The notes below the pieces were generated by a model. The model was not told the DNA's origin. It made no database searches and saw only the letters and a list, made by a program, of their open reading frames with translations. Below, piece after piece: positions 46,098 to 54,404 of a DNA stretch of 64,000 nt. The stretch's first letter is position 1. Each line of letters starts with the position of its first letter. A program made the translations under genes and the position numbers. Source of the DNA: Paracoccus tegillarcae (GTDB lineage: Bacteria; Pseudomonadota; Alphaproteobacteria; Rhodobacterales; Rhodobacteraceae); the NCBI RefSeq assembly GCF_002847305.1, contig NZ_CP025408.1, positions 2,315,001 through 2,379,000 on the forward strand. Direction: 5' to 3'.

Positions 46098-47768
46098 ATG
46101 GCTGAGGCTTATGATCTGATCGTGCTGGGCTCGGGCGCCGCAGGGCTGTCTGCGGCAGTCACGGCGGCGCATCACGGATTAAGCGTGGCGCTGTTGGAAA
46201 AGGCGCCGGTGCTGGGCGGCACCTCCGCCTGGTCCGGGGGCTGGATCTGGGCGCCCGGCAACGAGATCGCGCGGCGCGCAGGGATGACCGAAGACCGGGC
46301 ACTGCCGCGTCTTTATCTGCAAGGCGTTCTTGGCGATCGGTTCGATGCGCCACGCGTCGACGCCTTTCTGGCCGCCGCGCCGCAGATGGTCGAGTTCTTT
46401 GACACACAGACTGCCCTGCAATTCGACGGCGGCTTGCCGATCCCCGACACCTATGGCGATCTGCGAGGCGCCGGGACGGGCGGGCGTTCGGTCATCGCCA
46501 AGCCCTATGACGGACGTCAACTGGGCCGCGAAATTGCCTTGCTGCGCGAGCCGTTGCCCGAAACCACCCTGCGCGGGATGACCATTCAGGCCGGGCCGGA
46601 TCTCAAGGCATTCATGACGGCCACGCGCTCGGTCCGTTCTTTCGGCTATGTCGCCGGCCGTATCACGCGGCATATGGCGGATCTGGCGATCCATCGACGC
46701 GCGATGCAGCTGCGCAATGGCAGCGCGTTGATCGCCCGGCTGATCCGCTCTGCGCTGGATCTGAGGGTCGATCTGCGCACGTTTGTAACGGTGACGGGGC
46801 TGATCCGGACGGATGGACGCGTGACTGGGGTTCAGACCGCGACCCGCACCCTGACCGCGAGGGCAGGGGTGGTAATCGCAACCGGGGGCTTTCCTCACGA
46901 CCCGGTTCTGCGCGAGGATCTGATGCCACGCAACGCCGAACACATCAGCCTTGCCGTGCCGACCGCGACAGGCGACGGCGCGCGCCTGATCAAGGCGGTT
47001 GGGGGTGCGTTCAGCGCCGATGTCGCTGCGCCCGCCGCCTATTGTCCGGTCAGCCGTGCGGTCTGGCCCGGCGGGCGTGAGGGCGGCTTTCCCCATATCA
47101 TCGAGCGCGGCAAACCCGGTCTGATCGGGGTGTTGGCCGATGGCCGGCGGTTCTGTAACGAGGGGCTGGGCTATCATGACTATGTGCGCGCGATGCTGTC
47201 GGCAGTACCGGTCGGCCAACCCGCGCGGTCCTGGCTGATCTGTGATCACCGCTTTATTCGCCGCTATGGTCTGGGCATCGTGCGGCCCGCGCCGATGCCT
47301 TTGGGGGGCTGGGTGCGGTCGGGCTATCTGAAGCGGGGTGTGTCTTTGACGGATCTGGCTGCCGTCACGGGCATTGATGCGGCTGGGTTGGCGCGGACGG
47401 TAAAAACCTTCAACAGCCATGCCGCACAGGGCAAGGACCCCCGATTTGGCCGTGGCACCACGCCCTATATGCGCCTGCAGGGTGATCCCGAACAGCGCCC
47501 GAACCCCTGCCTTGCCCCGATCGTGAACGCACCCTTTTACGCGGTCGAGGTTCTGCCCGGCAGCTTTGGCACACTTGCCGGCATTACCACCGATCCGCAG
47601 GCCCGTGTGCTGGATGCCGCCGGCGCGCCGATCCCTGGCCTTTATGCCGCCGGGGCCGATGCGCTCAGCGTCTTTGGCGGGCATTATCCAGCGGGCGGCA
47701 TCAACCTTGGCCCGGCCCTGACCTTTGGCTTTATCGCCGGTCGCCATGCGGCAAAGGGGGCGTCATGA
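46098..47768 (+). CDS. FAD-dependent oxidoreductase (fumarate reductase/3-ketosteroid dehydrogenase-like flavoprotein)
   Basis: 556 residues. FAD motif DLIVLGSGAAGLSAAVTAA near 7, then VLGGTSAWSGGWIWAPGNE near 44. A cap domain spans about 200-370, and the C-terminal FAD-binding end GGHYPAGGINLGPALTFGFI resembles the Y-P-x-x-G-x-x-L-G-P-A-x-T-F-G motif of Delta1-ketosteroid dehydrogenases. Such enzymes desaturate a ring ketone next to its carbonyl. The promoter shared with the shikimate-type operon suggests a cyclohexanoid substrate. There is no Tat or Sec signal, so it is cytoplasmic. ATG 46098 was chosen because it starts six residues before the FAD strand. Confidence 0.85.
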   Translation: MAEAYDLIVLGSGAAGLSAAVTAAHHGLSVALLEKAPVLGGTSAWSGGWIWAPGNEIARRAGMTEDRALPRLYLQGVLGDRFDAPRVDAFLAAAPQMVEFFDTQTALQFDGGLPIPDTYGDLRGAGTGGRSVIAKPYDGRQLGREIALLREPLPETTLRGMTIQAGPDLKAFMTATRSVRSFGYVAGRITRHMADLAIHRRAMQLRNGSALIARLIRSALDLRVDLRTFVTVTGLIRTDGRVTGVQTATRTLTARAGVVIATGGFPHDPVLREDLMPRNAEHISLAVPTATGDGARLIKAVGGAFSADVAAPAAYCPVSRAVWPGGREGGFPHIIERGKPGLIGVLADGRRFCNEGLGYHDYVRAMLSAVPVGQPARSWLICDHRFIRRYGLGIVRPAPMPLGGWVRSGYLKRGVSLTDLAAVTGIDAAGLARTVKTFNSHAAQGKDPRFGRGTTPYMRLQGDPEQRPNPCLAPIVNAPFYAVEVLPGSFGTLAGITTDPQARVLDAAGAPIPGLYAAGADALSVFGGHYPAGGINLGPALTFGFIAGRHAAKGAS

Positions 47769-48583
47769 GCCACCGTCTGTCCGCAGCCCATCTGTCCGCC
47801 ATCACCCTGCCGCCACCCGATTTCATCCATGCGGCCGCCGATGCGGGCTTTTCCGGTGTCGGGCTGCGTCTCTTGCGCGTGACCGGGGATAGCCCCGGCT
47901 ATCCGTTGATGGCGGACCCCGCCGCGCTGCGCGCAACCCGTGCTGCGATGCGGGCGACGGGTCTGGCTGTGCGCGACATCGAATTCGTCAAGATCACGCC
48001 CCAGATCGACATTGCGGGTCTGGCACCGATGCTGGATGCGGGGGCCGATCTTGGCGCCCGGCATCTGATTGCCGCGCCCTATGACGACGACCTGTCGCGT
48101 CTGGCCGACGGCTTGGGTGACCTGTCCGCGTTGGCTGCGTCGCGTCAGATCGGTGTCGTGCTGGAGTTCTTTCCCTGGACCGTGGTGCCCGATCTTGCGA
48201 CATGCTGGCGCGTGGTGCAGCAGGCCGGGCCTGAAATTGGCATTCTGGTCGACAGCCTGCATTTCGACCGCTCGGACCCGGATCACGCGCTGCTGGCCAG
48301 CATACCGTCCGCGCGATTGCCCTTTGCCCATCTTTGCGATGCGCCGCGTTTGCCGGTTTATGGCAGCCAGAACCTGCTGCACACCGCCCGCGCCGAGCGG
48401 TTGCCGCCCGGTCAGGGTGAAATCGAACTGGATAGATTTATCGAGGCACTGCCCAAAGACATTGATCTGTCGCTTGAGGTGCCGATGACCCAGATGCTGA
48501 CCGAACGTGGCGGCGCAGCGGTTCTGCGCCGGATCCACGATGTGACGACGGCCCATCTGGCCCGGATCAGATCATCCGGCTGA
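47765..48583 (+). CDS. TIM-barrel sugar phosphate isomerase/epimerase-like protein
   Basis: 272 residues of the xylose isomerase-like/AP endonuclease 2 superfamily. Expected metal ligands appear as the Glu of IGVVLEFFPWTVVP near 137, the Asp of IGILVDSLHFDRSDPDH near 162, the His of LPFAHLCDAPRL near 185, and the Glu of DIDLSLEVPMTQM near 240. The fold is shared with 3-dehydroshikimate dehydratases (AsbF type) as well as sugar isomerases, so it may act on a cyclitol or dehydroshikimate-like product of the flavoprotein. It overlaps that gene by ATGA. Confidence 0.85.
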   Translation: MSHRLSAAHLSAITLPPPDFIHAAADAGFSGVGLRLLRVTGDSPGYPLMADPAALRATRAAMRATGLAVRDIEFVKITPQIDIAGLAPMLDAGADLGARHLIAAPYDDDLSRLADGLGDLSALAASRQIGVVLEFFPWTVVPDLATCWRVVQQAGPEIGILVDSLHFDRSDPDHALLASIPSARLPFAHLCDAPRLPVYGSQNLLHTARAERLPPGQGEIELDRFIEALPKDIDLSLEVPMTQMLTERGGAAVLRRIHDVTTAHLARIRSSG

Positions 48584-49058
48584 GCAGCCCCGTTTTCCAG
48601 ATGAATTGATGGACCAGAACGGCGCCAACATGCAGCAGGATCAGCGCCAGCAGGACATTGGTGCCCAAAGCGTGCAGACCGGCGATGGCCTCGGAACTGG
48701 TGAACCAACCGATCATGCCCCCGATAGGCAGCCCGATCAGCATCACATACATCAGGATAAGGGAAATCCTGGCGAGTGTTCGCGCCCAGCCTGGCTCGCT
48801 GCCTGGCGCGGTGGGCGCGCCGTGGGTCATGCGCAATCTGATGCGCCAAACCGCCAGAACCAGAACCGTGACGCCGATGACGATATGGGCGACGACGGTA
48901 AAGGAAAACGTGGCGATGCCGGTCTCGATCTTTTCGCGCAAGGGGCGGCCCATGCCGTCGAAGAACAGGTATTGCAGCAATAGCAGCGCGACGACGGTCC
49001 AGTGCAGCGCCTTTTGCGTATGGGTGAACGATGCGGCCTGGTGGGAGTGATGGCTCAT
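48567..49058 (-). CDS. Cytochrome b561-type membrane protein
   Basis: 163 residues, four membrane segments. Heme-ligand histidines are expected in THTQKALHWTVVALLLL near 13, VAHIVIGVTVLVLAVWRIRL near 57, and LHALGTNVLLALILLHVGAV near 130. It belongs to the cytochrome b561/YodB family of inner-membrane electron carriers. ATG 49058 was chosen as the family starts shortly before the first His; 11 codons upstream is an alternative. Its 3' end overlaps that of the facing isomerase gene by 17 bases. Confidence 0.92.
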   Translation of the reverse strand: MSHHSHQAASFTHTQKALHWTVVALLLLQYLFFDGMGRPLREKIETGIATFSFTVVAHIVIGVTVLVLAVWRIRLRMTHGAPTAPGSEPGWARTLARISLILMYVMLIGLPIGGMIGWFTSSEAIAGLHALGTNVLLALILLHVGAVLVHQFIWKTGLLSRMI

Positions 49059-49273
49059 GGCGACGACTCCGATTCGCTTGATGCTCGTCATCAGTCTAGC
49101 GTGGCCAGCGGGGGACGCACGGGCAAACCCCAAAAACCCTTTAGAAAAACCGCTCGGCGGTTCAGTGGTCAGGATACCAAAGCCCGCCCGTCGCACTGTG
49201 GCGAACCGGGTAACGTGGCTGCTGGGCCGCCGGCCACTGTCGCTGCACGATGCGCGACGAAGGGGTGCCGGTT

Positions 49274-50428
49274 TCAGGCGTCGGACATCGCAGCCTGAAA
49301 CAGCGCACGGGTGTTTGCCTGCGTCATCTCGACGGGGTTGCCACCACAAGAGGGATCAGCCAGCGCCATCTCGGTCAATTCGTCCAGCCGGCTTTCCTCG
49401 ACCCCCATGGCGGCAAGATTGCCGGGGATTTTCAAATCGGCCCGCAGGCTCATCACACGGGCGCGAAAACCGTCGAAACCGTCATCAATACCCAGATAGC
49501 GGGCGGCGCGGGCGATGCGGTCCTCGATCGCGGGGCGGTTGAAATCCAGCACCATGGGCATGACCACCGCATTCGTGGTGCCGTGATGGGTGTTGTAGAC
49601 CGCGCCTATCGGATGGCTGAGCGAATGGATTGCGCCAAGGCCCTTTTGAAACGCCACGGCGCCCATGGCTGCCGCGCTCATCATATGGGCGCGCGCTTGC
49701 AGATCGTCGGGTGTGGCATAGGCGCGGGGCAGGTTTTCCAACACCAGCCGCATGCCCTCCAATGCGATCCCCTGGCTCATCGGGTGGTAATGCGGACTGC
49801 AATAGGCCTCGAGGCAATGGGCCAGCGCATCCATGCCGGTGCCTGCGGTGATCGCGCGCGGCATCCCCATGGTCAGTTCCGGGTCGCAGATCGTGTAGGT
49901 GGGCAGCAATTTTGGGTGAAAGATGATCTTTTTCTGATGCGTGTCGCTGTTGGTCAGGACGCCGGCGCGCCCGACCTCTGAACCGGTTCCCGCCGTGGTC
50001 GGCACGGCAATGATCGGGGCGATGGTGTCGGGATTGGCGCGGGTCCACCAGTCGCCGATATCCTCGAGTTCCCAGACCGGGACCGGCTGATCGACCATCA
50101 GCGCAATCATCTTGCCCAGATCCAGCGCCGAGCCACCGCCAAAGCAGACAACCCCGTCATGGTCGCCAGCGCGATAGGCCGTCAGACCTGCCTGCATATT
50201 GCCTTCATTCGGATTGGGATCGACATCGGAAAAGAGGGCGCGGCCCAGACCTGCGGCTTCCAGCCGGGCAAGGGTGGTCAGCGTGATCGGCAGATCGGCC
50301 AGCATTCGGTCGGTGACCAAGAGCGGTCGGGTGATGCCTGCCGCGCGGCACAGATCGGGCAGTTCAGCGATCCGGCCAGCGCCGAACTTGATGGCGGTCG
50401 GATAGGACCAGTTGGCGGTCAGGTTCAT
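49274..50428 (-). CDS. Iron-containing alcohol dehydrogenase
   Basis: 384 residues of the type III (Fe-ADH) family. GGGSALDLGKMIALM near 96 is the nucleotide-binding loop. VPTTAGTGSEVGRAGVLTN near 140 follows. The iron site is in GMDALAHCLEAYCSPHYHP near 194 and GLGAIHSLSHPIGAVYNTHH near 258. It oxidises a primary alcohol to an aldehyde with NAD+. The upstream aldehyde dehydrogenase gene overlaps by ATGA, so the pair probably acts in sequence. Last gene of the operon. Confidence 0.94.
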   Translation of the reverse strand: MNLTANWSYPTAIKFGAGRIAELPDLCRAAGITRPLLVTDRMLADLPITLTTLARLEAAGLGRALFSDVDPNPNEGNMQAGLTAYRAGDHDGVVCFGGGSALDLGKMIALMVDQPVPVWELEDIGDWWTRANPDTIAPIIAVPTTAGTGSEVGRAGVLTNSDTHQKKIIFHPKLLPTYTICDPELTMGMPRAITAGTGMDALAHCLEAYCSPHYHPMSQGIALEGMRLVLENLPRAYATPDDLQARAHMMSAAAMGAVAFQKGLGAIHSLSHPIGAVYNTHHGTTNAVVMPMVLDFNRPAIEDRIARAARYLGIDDGFDGFRARVMSLRADLKIPGNLAAMGVEESRLDELTEMALADPSCGGNPVEMTQANTRALFQAAMSDA

Positions 50429-51813
50429 GCAGTCACCTTTTTCAGATGGAAGGATTTGGGGCGGGTTACGGCCTGAAAGCCAAGCGCCGACAGGCTGGCG
50501 CCGCGCCCGGTATCCTTGACGCCGGTCCAGCACAGCGCCGGGTCCAGATAGTCGCAGCGGTTCATGAAAACGGTGCCGGTCTCCAGCCGGTTGCCGATCT
50601 TCGCTGCGCGGCCTGCATCAGACGTCCAGATCGACGCCGTAAGACCGTAATCGCTGTCATTCATCAACTCGATGGCCTGATCATCACCCGAGACGCGCAT
50701 GATCCCGACCACCGGGCCAAAGCTTTCCTCGCGCATGACCCGCATGTCATGGGTCACATCGACCAGCACCTGCGGCGCCAGATAGGCGCCGCCGTCATCG
50801 GCGGGGAATCCGCCCGCATCGATCAGGGGACGCGCGCCCGCTGCGATGGCGTCACCGATCTGGTCGCGGACCAGCCGGGCAAAGCGGGCATGGGCCATCG
50901 GCCCCATGGTGGTTTCCGGATCCAACGGGTCACCAAGGCGCAGGTCGCGGACCCAATCGGCGGCCCTGGCGACAAAGGCGTCATAAAGGCTGTCATGGAC
51001 ATAAATCCGTTCGATCCCGCAGCAGCATTGGCCTGAATTGAACATCGCGCCGTCCATCAGCCCGTCCACGGCGGCGTCAAGGTCAGCATCCTCGGCGACA
51101 TAGCCCGGATCCTTGCCGCCCAGTTCCAGCCCGGTGCCGGTGAACCCGCCCGCCGCCGCACGTTCGATGGCCTGACCTCCCCCGACCGAGCCGGTGAAAT
51201 TCACGAACCCAAAGCTGCGCTCGGCGATCAGTGCCTCGGTGGTGGCGTGGTCCAGGATCAGGTTCTGGAATACGTCCTTGGGCACACCGCCCTGATGCAT
51301 TGCCCGCGCCAGCCGGTCACCCGCCAGCAACGTCTGGCTGGCATGTTTCAGCACCACCGAATTGCCGGCCATCAGCGCGGGCAGGATAGCGTTGATGGCG
51401 GTCAGATAGGGATAGTTCCAGGGCGCGATGACAAAGACCACGCCCACCGGCTCGCGCCGCAATTCGCGGTGAAAGGCGTCGCTGTCTTCGGCGATCTGCG
51501 GGGCCAGCGCGCTGGTCGCGATGCCCGCCATATAATCGGCACGTTCGCGCACGCCGCCCATCTCGCCGCCATAGCGCACCGGGCGGCCCATCATCCGCGC
51601 CAGTTCCGGCACGATCTCATCATTCATCGCAATCAGCGCATCGATTCCGGCCATGACCAGCCCGATCCGTTCATCCAGCGGGCGCGCGGCCCATTCGGGC
51701 TGCGCTGCGCGGGCGCGGGCGACGGCGTCGCGCGCCTGATCGGGGGACAAGATGTCCCGTTCGACATGAACCGCGCCGTCAATCGGCGAAACCAGCTTTA
51801 TCTTTCCCGACAT
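50425..51813 (-). CDS. NAD(P)-dependent aldehyde dehydrogenase
   Basis: 462 residues. VIAPWNYPYLTAINAILPAL near 131 and FTGSVGGGQAIERAA near 205 are cofactor motifs. The general-base Glu is in GLELGGKDPGYV near 230 and the catalytic Cys in FNSGQCCCGIERIYV near 262. It turns an aldehyde into an acid. Slightly short for the family (480-500) but complete. Position between a gamma-glutamyl ligase-type gene and the alcohol dehydrogenase suggests a gamma-glutamylated aldehyde, as in the Puu pathway. Confidence 0.94.
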   Translation of the reverse strand: MSGKIKLVSPIDGAVHVERDILSPDQARDAVARARAAQPEWAARPLDERIGLVMAGIDALIAMNDEIVPELARMMGRPVRYGGEMGGVRERADYMAGIATSALAPQIAEDSDAFHRELRREPVGVVFVIAPWNYPYLTAINAILPALMAGNSVVLKHASQTLLAGDRLARAMHQGGVPKDVFQNLILDHATTEALIAERSFGFVNFTGSVGGGQAIERAAAGGFTGTGLELGGKDPGYVAEDADLDAAVDGLMDGAMFNSGQCCCGIERIYVHDSLYDAFVARAADWVRDLRLGDPLDPETTMGPMAHARFARLVRDQIGDAIAAGARPLIDAGGFPADDGGAYLAPQVLVDVTHDMRVMREESFGPVVGIMRVSGDDQAIELMNDSDYGLTASIWTSDAGRAAKIGNRLETGTVFMNRCDYLDPALCWTGVKDTGRGASLSALGFQAVTRPKSFHLKKVTA

Positions 51814-51838
51814 TGTCAGACTTTCATTTCAAGGCGCC

Positions 51839-53200
51839 TCAGGCGCGTTCGAACCCGCGTGCGACCTCCCAATCGGTCACGACGCGGTTTTGTTCTTCGA
51901 TCTCCCACATGGCGGCGCGGCAGTAATGGTCCACCACCTCCTCGCCAAAGGCGGCACGCAGCATTGCAGACTTCGATGCCGCCTCTGCGGCTGCGCCCAA
52001 TGTGCGCGGCACCTCGGGGGCGTCGGCTGCCTGATAGACGTCGCCCGACAGCGCCGGTCCAAGCGTCATGCCCTTCGCGATCCCGTCCAGCCCGGCGGCC
52101 AGCAGGGCGGCGCAGGCCATATAGGGGTTCAGGTCGGCCCCGCCGATGCGGCATTCGATGCGCACGGCCTTGCTGCCCTCACCGCACAGGCGGAACCCGG
52201 CGGTGCGGTTATCCACGCTCCAGACTGCGCGGGTGGGGGCGAAGGTGCCGGAAACAAAGCGTTTGTAGCTGTTGATATTGGGCGCAAGAAACAGGGTCAG
52301 CGCGTCGGCATGGGCCAATTGCCCTGCGACATAGGATTTCATCAGCGCCGACATGCCATGCGGATCGCTGGCATCGACAAAGATATTCGCGCCGTCCTGG
52401 GCCAGCGACTGATGCACATGCGACGAACTGCCAACCCGGTCATGGTTGTATTTGGCCATGAACGTGACCGAGCGCCCGGCCTGCCGCGCGATGTCTTTGG
52501 TGGCCATCTTGATCAGCACATGCATATCCGCCGTGTCCAGCGCGTCGGAATAACGGGCGTTGATTTCGTGCTGGCCGCGCTCTGCCTCGCCCTTGGAACA
52601 TTCGACCGGGATGCCGGCGGCGTAGAGCCCGTTGCGCAGCGGGCGCATCACCGCCTCATCGCCCGAGGTCTCTGCCAGTGCGTAATCGACATTGAAGCGC
52701 GCGGTGGGCGTGGGCGTCTGGTAGCCCGCGTCGAACAGTTCCTTGAAACTCTCTTCGAACATGAAGAATTCCAACTCGGTCGCCATCATCGGCTCGAACC
52801 CCATGTCATGGGCGCGGGCGACCTGCGCGGCCAGCACATTGCGCGGTGCATGGGGGACGGGCTCATGGCTGTGGTGATCCAAGAGATCGGCCATGCACAG
52901 CGCGGTACCGGGCGCCCAGGGCAGCCGGCGCAGCGTGCTCAGATCCGGGCGCATGGTATAGTCGCCATAGCCCTTTTCCCAACTGGTGGCCTGATAGCCG
53001 GGCACGGTGAACATCTCGTAATCGGTGGCCAGCAGATAGTTGCAGCAATGGGTTTCGTCATGCGCATCCAGAAAATGCTGCGCATGGAAACGCTTGCCCA
53101 TCAGCCGGCCCTGCATATCGACCAGCGCCACGGCAACGGTGTCGATCTCGCCAGCCGCAATTGCGGTTTTCAGGCTGTCCATGGTCAGGTTTGCAGGCAT
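51839..53200 (-). CDS. Glutamine synthetase family protein (gamma-glutamylpolyamine synthetase-like)
   Basis: 453 residues. It has the GS beta-grasp (1-110), then the catalytic domain: metal ligands in ATELEFFMFEESF near 141 and VECSKGEAERGQHEINARYS near 199, ATP loop FMAKYNHDRVGSSSHVHQSL near 250, and TRAVWSVDNRTAGFRL near 318. The N-terminal VDMQGRLMGKRF and the lack of the GlnA adenylylation Tyr motif place it with PuuA/GlnT-type ligases that join glutamate to amines. Neighbouring ALDH and ADH fit an amine or amino-alcohol route. Confidence 0.9.
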   Translation of the reverse strand: MPANLTMDSLKTAIAAGEIDTVAVALVDMQGRLMGKRFHAQHFLDAHDETHCCNYLLATDYEMFTVPGYQATSWEKGYGDYTMRPDLSTLRRLPWAPGTALCMADLLDHHSHEPVPHAPRNVLAAQVARAHDMGFEPMMATELEFFMFEESFKELFDAGYQTPTPTARFNVDYALAETSGDEAVMRPLRNGLYAAGIPVECSKGEAERGQHEINARYSDALDTADMHVLIKMATKDIARQAGRSVTFMAKYNHDRVGSSSHVHQSLAQDGANIFVDASDPHGMSALMKSYVAGQLAHADALTLFLAPNINSYKRFVSGTFAPTRAVWSVDNRTAGFRLCGEGSKAVRIECRIGGADLNPYMACAALLAAGLDGIAKGMTLGPALSGDVYQAADAPEVPRTLGAAAEAASKSAMLRAAFGEEVVDHYCRAAMWEIEEQNRVVTDWEVARGFERA

Positions 53201-53221
53201 GATCTTCTCCGGTCGTCAGGG

Positions 53222-53247
53222 GCCGGGCGCGATGGGTCGCGCCCGGC
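53222..53247 (-). other. Intercistronic hairpin between dctP-like and GS-like genes
   Basis: A perfect 11-base stem GCCGGGCGCGA / TCGCGCCCGGC with a four-base loop, in the 61-base gap after the binding-protein gene. No U-run follows. It likely stabilises the binding-protein mRNA or lowers read-through into the enzyme genes. Confidence 0.6.
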
Positions 53248-53261
53248 AAGCATATCAGACG

Positions 53262-54347
53262 TCAGCGATAGGGATAGCCGGCCGCTTCCATATTCGCGGC
53301 ATAGGTCTTGAAGGCCTGCACCACGCGACCCGCACGGTCGCTGGATGCGGCCACCTCGTCCCAGAAGCTCTCGGCATCCTTGGTGACCTGGTTCCATTCC
53401 TCGGGCGGGATGCTGGTCAGTTCCATCTTCTCGCCCTCGACCCGCAGCTTGGCCTCGCCGCCCCAATACCAGACCGCGCGATAGTAATGCGACTGGTCGA
53501 TGGACATCAGGAACAGCTGTTTCAGGTGTTCGGGCACCTTGTCCCAACTGGCGGCGTTCGCGAAATAGCTGCCGAACCACGCGCCGGTCACCGAATTGGT
53601 CAGCGCGTAATTGCAGACATCGGCCCAGCCCACTTCATAGGCCTCGGTAAAGCCGCACCAGGCAACGCCGTCCAATTCGCCGGTTTGCATGGCGACCTCG
53701 ACGTTGTCCCATGGGATGGTGACCGGGATCAGCCCGTAACGCGACAGGAACTTGCCCGCAGTCGGCACCCCAAAGACGCGCAGGCCCTGCATGTCGGCAA
53801 GGCTGCGGATCGGTTTGTCGACGGTAAAGATGTGCAGCGGATCCCACGCGCCAGCCGATAGCCAGGTGACGTTGTCGACCTCGTCATAGGCTTCTTTCCA
53901 GATCTCGTTCAGGCCGTAATATTTGAACAGCGAAGGCACATCGAGACTGTAGCGCGTGGCAAAGGGGAAATAGCCCCCGAAAACCGAAATATCGACCGGC
54001 GAGGCCATGGTTGCCTCATCCGATTGCACCGCGTCCAGCGTGCCGTTCTGCATGGCGCGGAACAGGTCGGCGGTGGGAACCAACTGGTCGGCGTAGTATA
54101 GTTCGATCTCCATCTGGCCATCAGCGGCGGCGTTGAAGGCGTCGATCTGCGGCTTGATCACATGGGCGCCAAGCGGTGCACCGGAATAGGATTGCAGCCG
54201 CCATTTCAGCGGCGCACCCTGCGCCAGCACGGCGGGCGCGGCCAGCGTCGAGGCTGCCGCAGCCCCCGCGCCAAGCCCGGCCTTTTTCAGGAAATCGCGG
54301 CGCCCAGAGAGAATCCGTTCCGATGGGGTCAATAGCTTCTTGGTCAT
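53262..54347 (-). CDS. TRAP transporter substrate-binding protein (DctP family)
   Basis: 361 residues. A twin-arginine type signal (GRRDFLKKAGLGAGAAA and following, ending APAVLAQ) leads into a DctP fold: KWRLQSYSGAPLGAHV near 49, LFRAMQNGTLDAVQSDEATM near 112, LRVFGVPTAGKFLSRYGLIP near 197 and ELDGVAWCGFTEAYEVGWAD near 232. The GVAW-G pattern resembles TakP-like binding proteins for keto acids and sugars acids, but the ligand is unknown. First structural component to be made after the permeases in this operon. Confidence 0.93.
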   Translation of the reverse strand: MTKKLLTPSERILSGRRDFLKKAGLGAGAAAASTLAAPAVLAQGAPLKWRLQSYSGAPLGAHVIKPQIDAFNAAADGQMEIELYYADQLVPTADLFRAMQNGTLDAVQSDEATMASPVDISVFGGYFPFATRYSLDVPSLFKYYGLNEIWKEAYDEVDNVTWLSAGAWDPLHIFTVDKPIRSLADMQGLRVFGVPTAGKFLSRYGLIPVTIPWDNVEVAMQTGELDGVAWCGFTEAYEVGWADVCNYALTNSVTGAWFGSYFANAASWDKVPEHLKQLFLMSIDQSHYYRAVWYWGGEAKLRVEGEKMELTSIPPEEWNQVTKDAESFWDEVAASSDRAGRVVQAFKTYAANMEAAGYPYR

Positions 54348-54404
54348 ATCGTCCTCCTTGGTTGGGTTATGACCCTCTTGCCGGGGTCTCGTTGTGGTTC
54401 GGGG

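Noticed and set aside
46098..47768. Naming the flavoprotein as 3-ketosteroid dehydrogenase or tricarballylate dehydrogenase
   Set aside because: Only superfamily motifs are shared. No steroid genes or tcu partners (TcuB/TcuC) are nearby, so a specific name would be unsupported.
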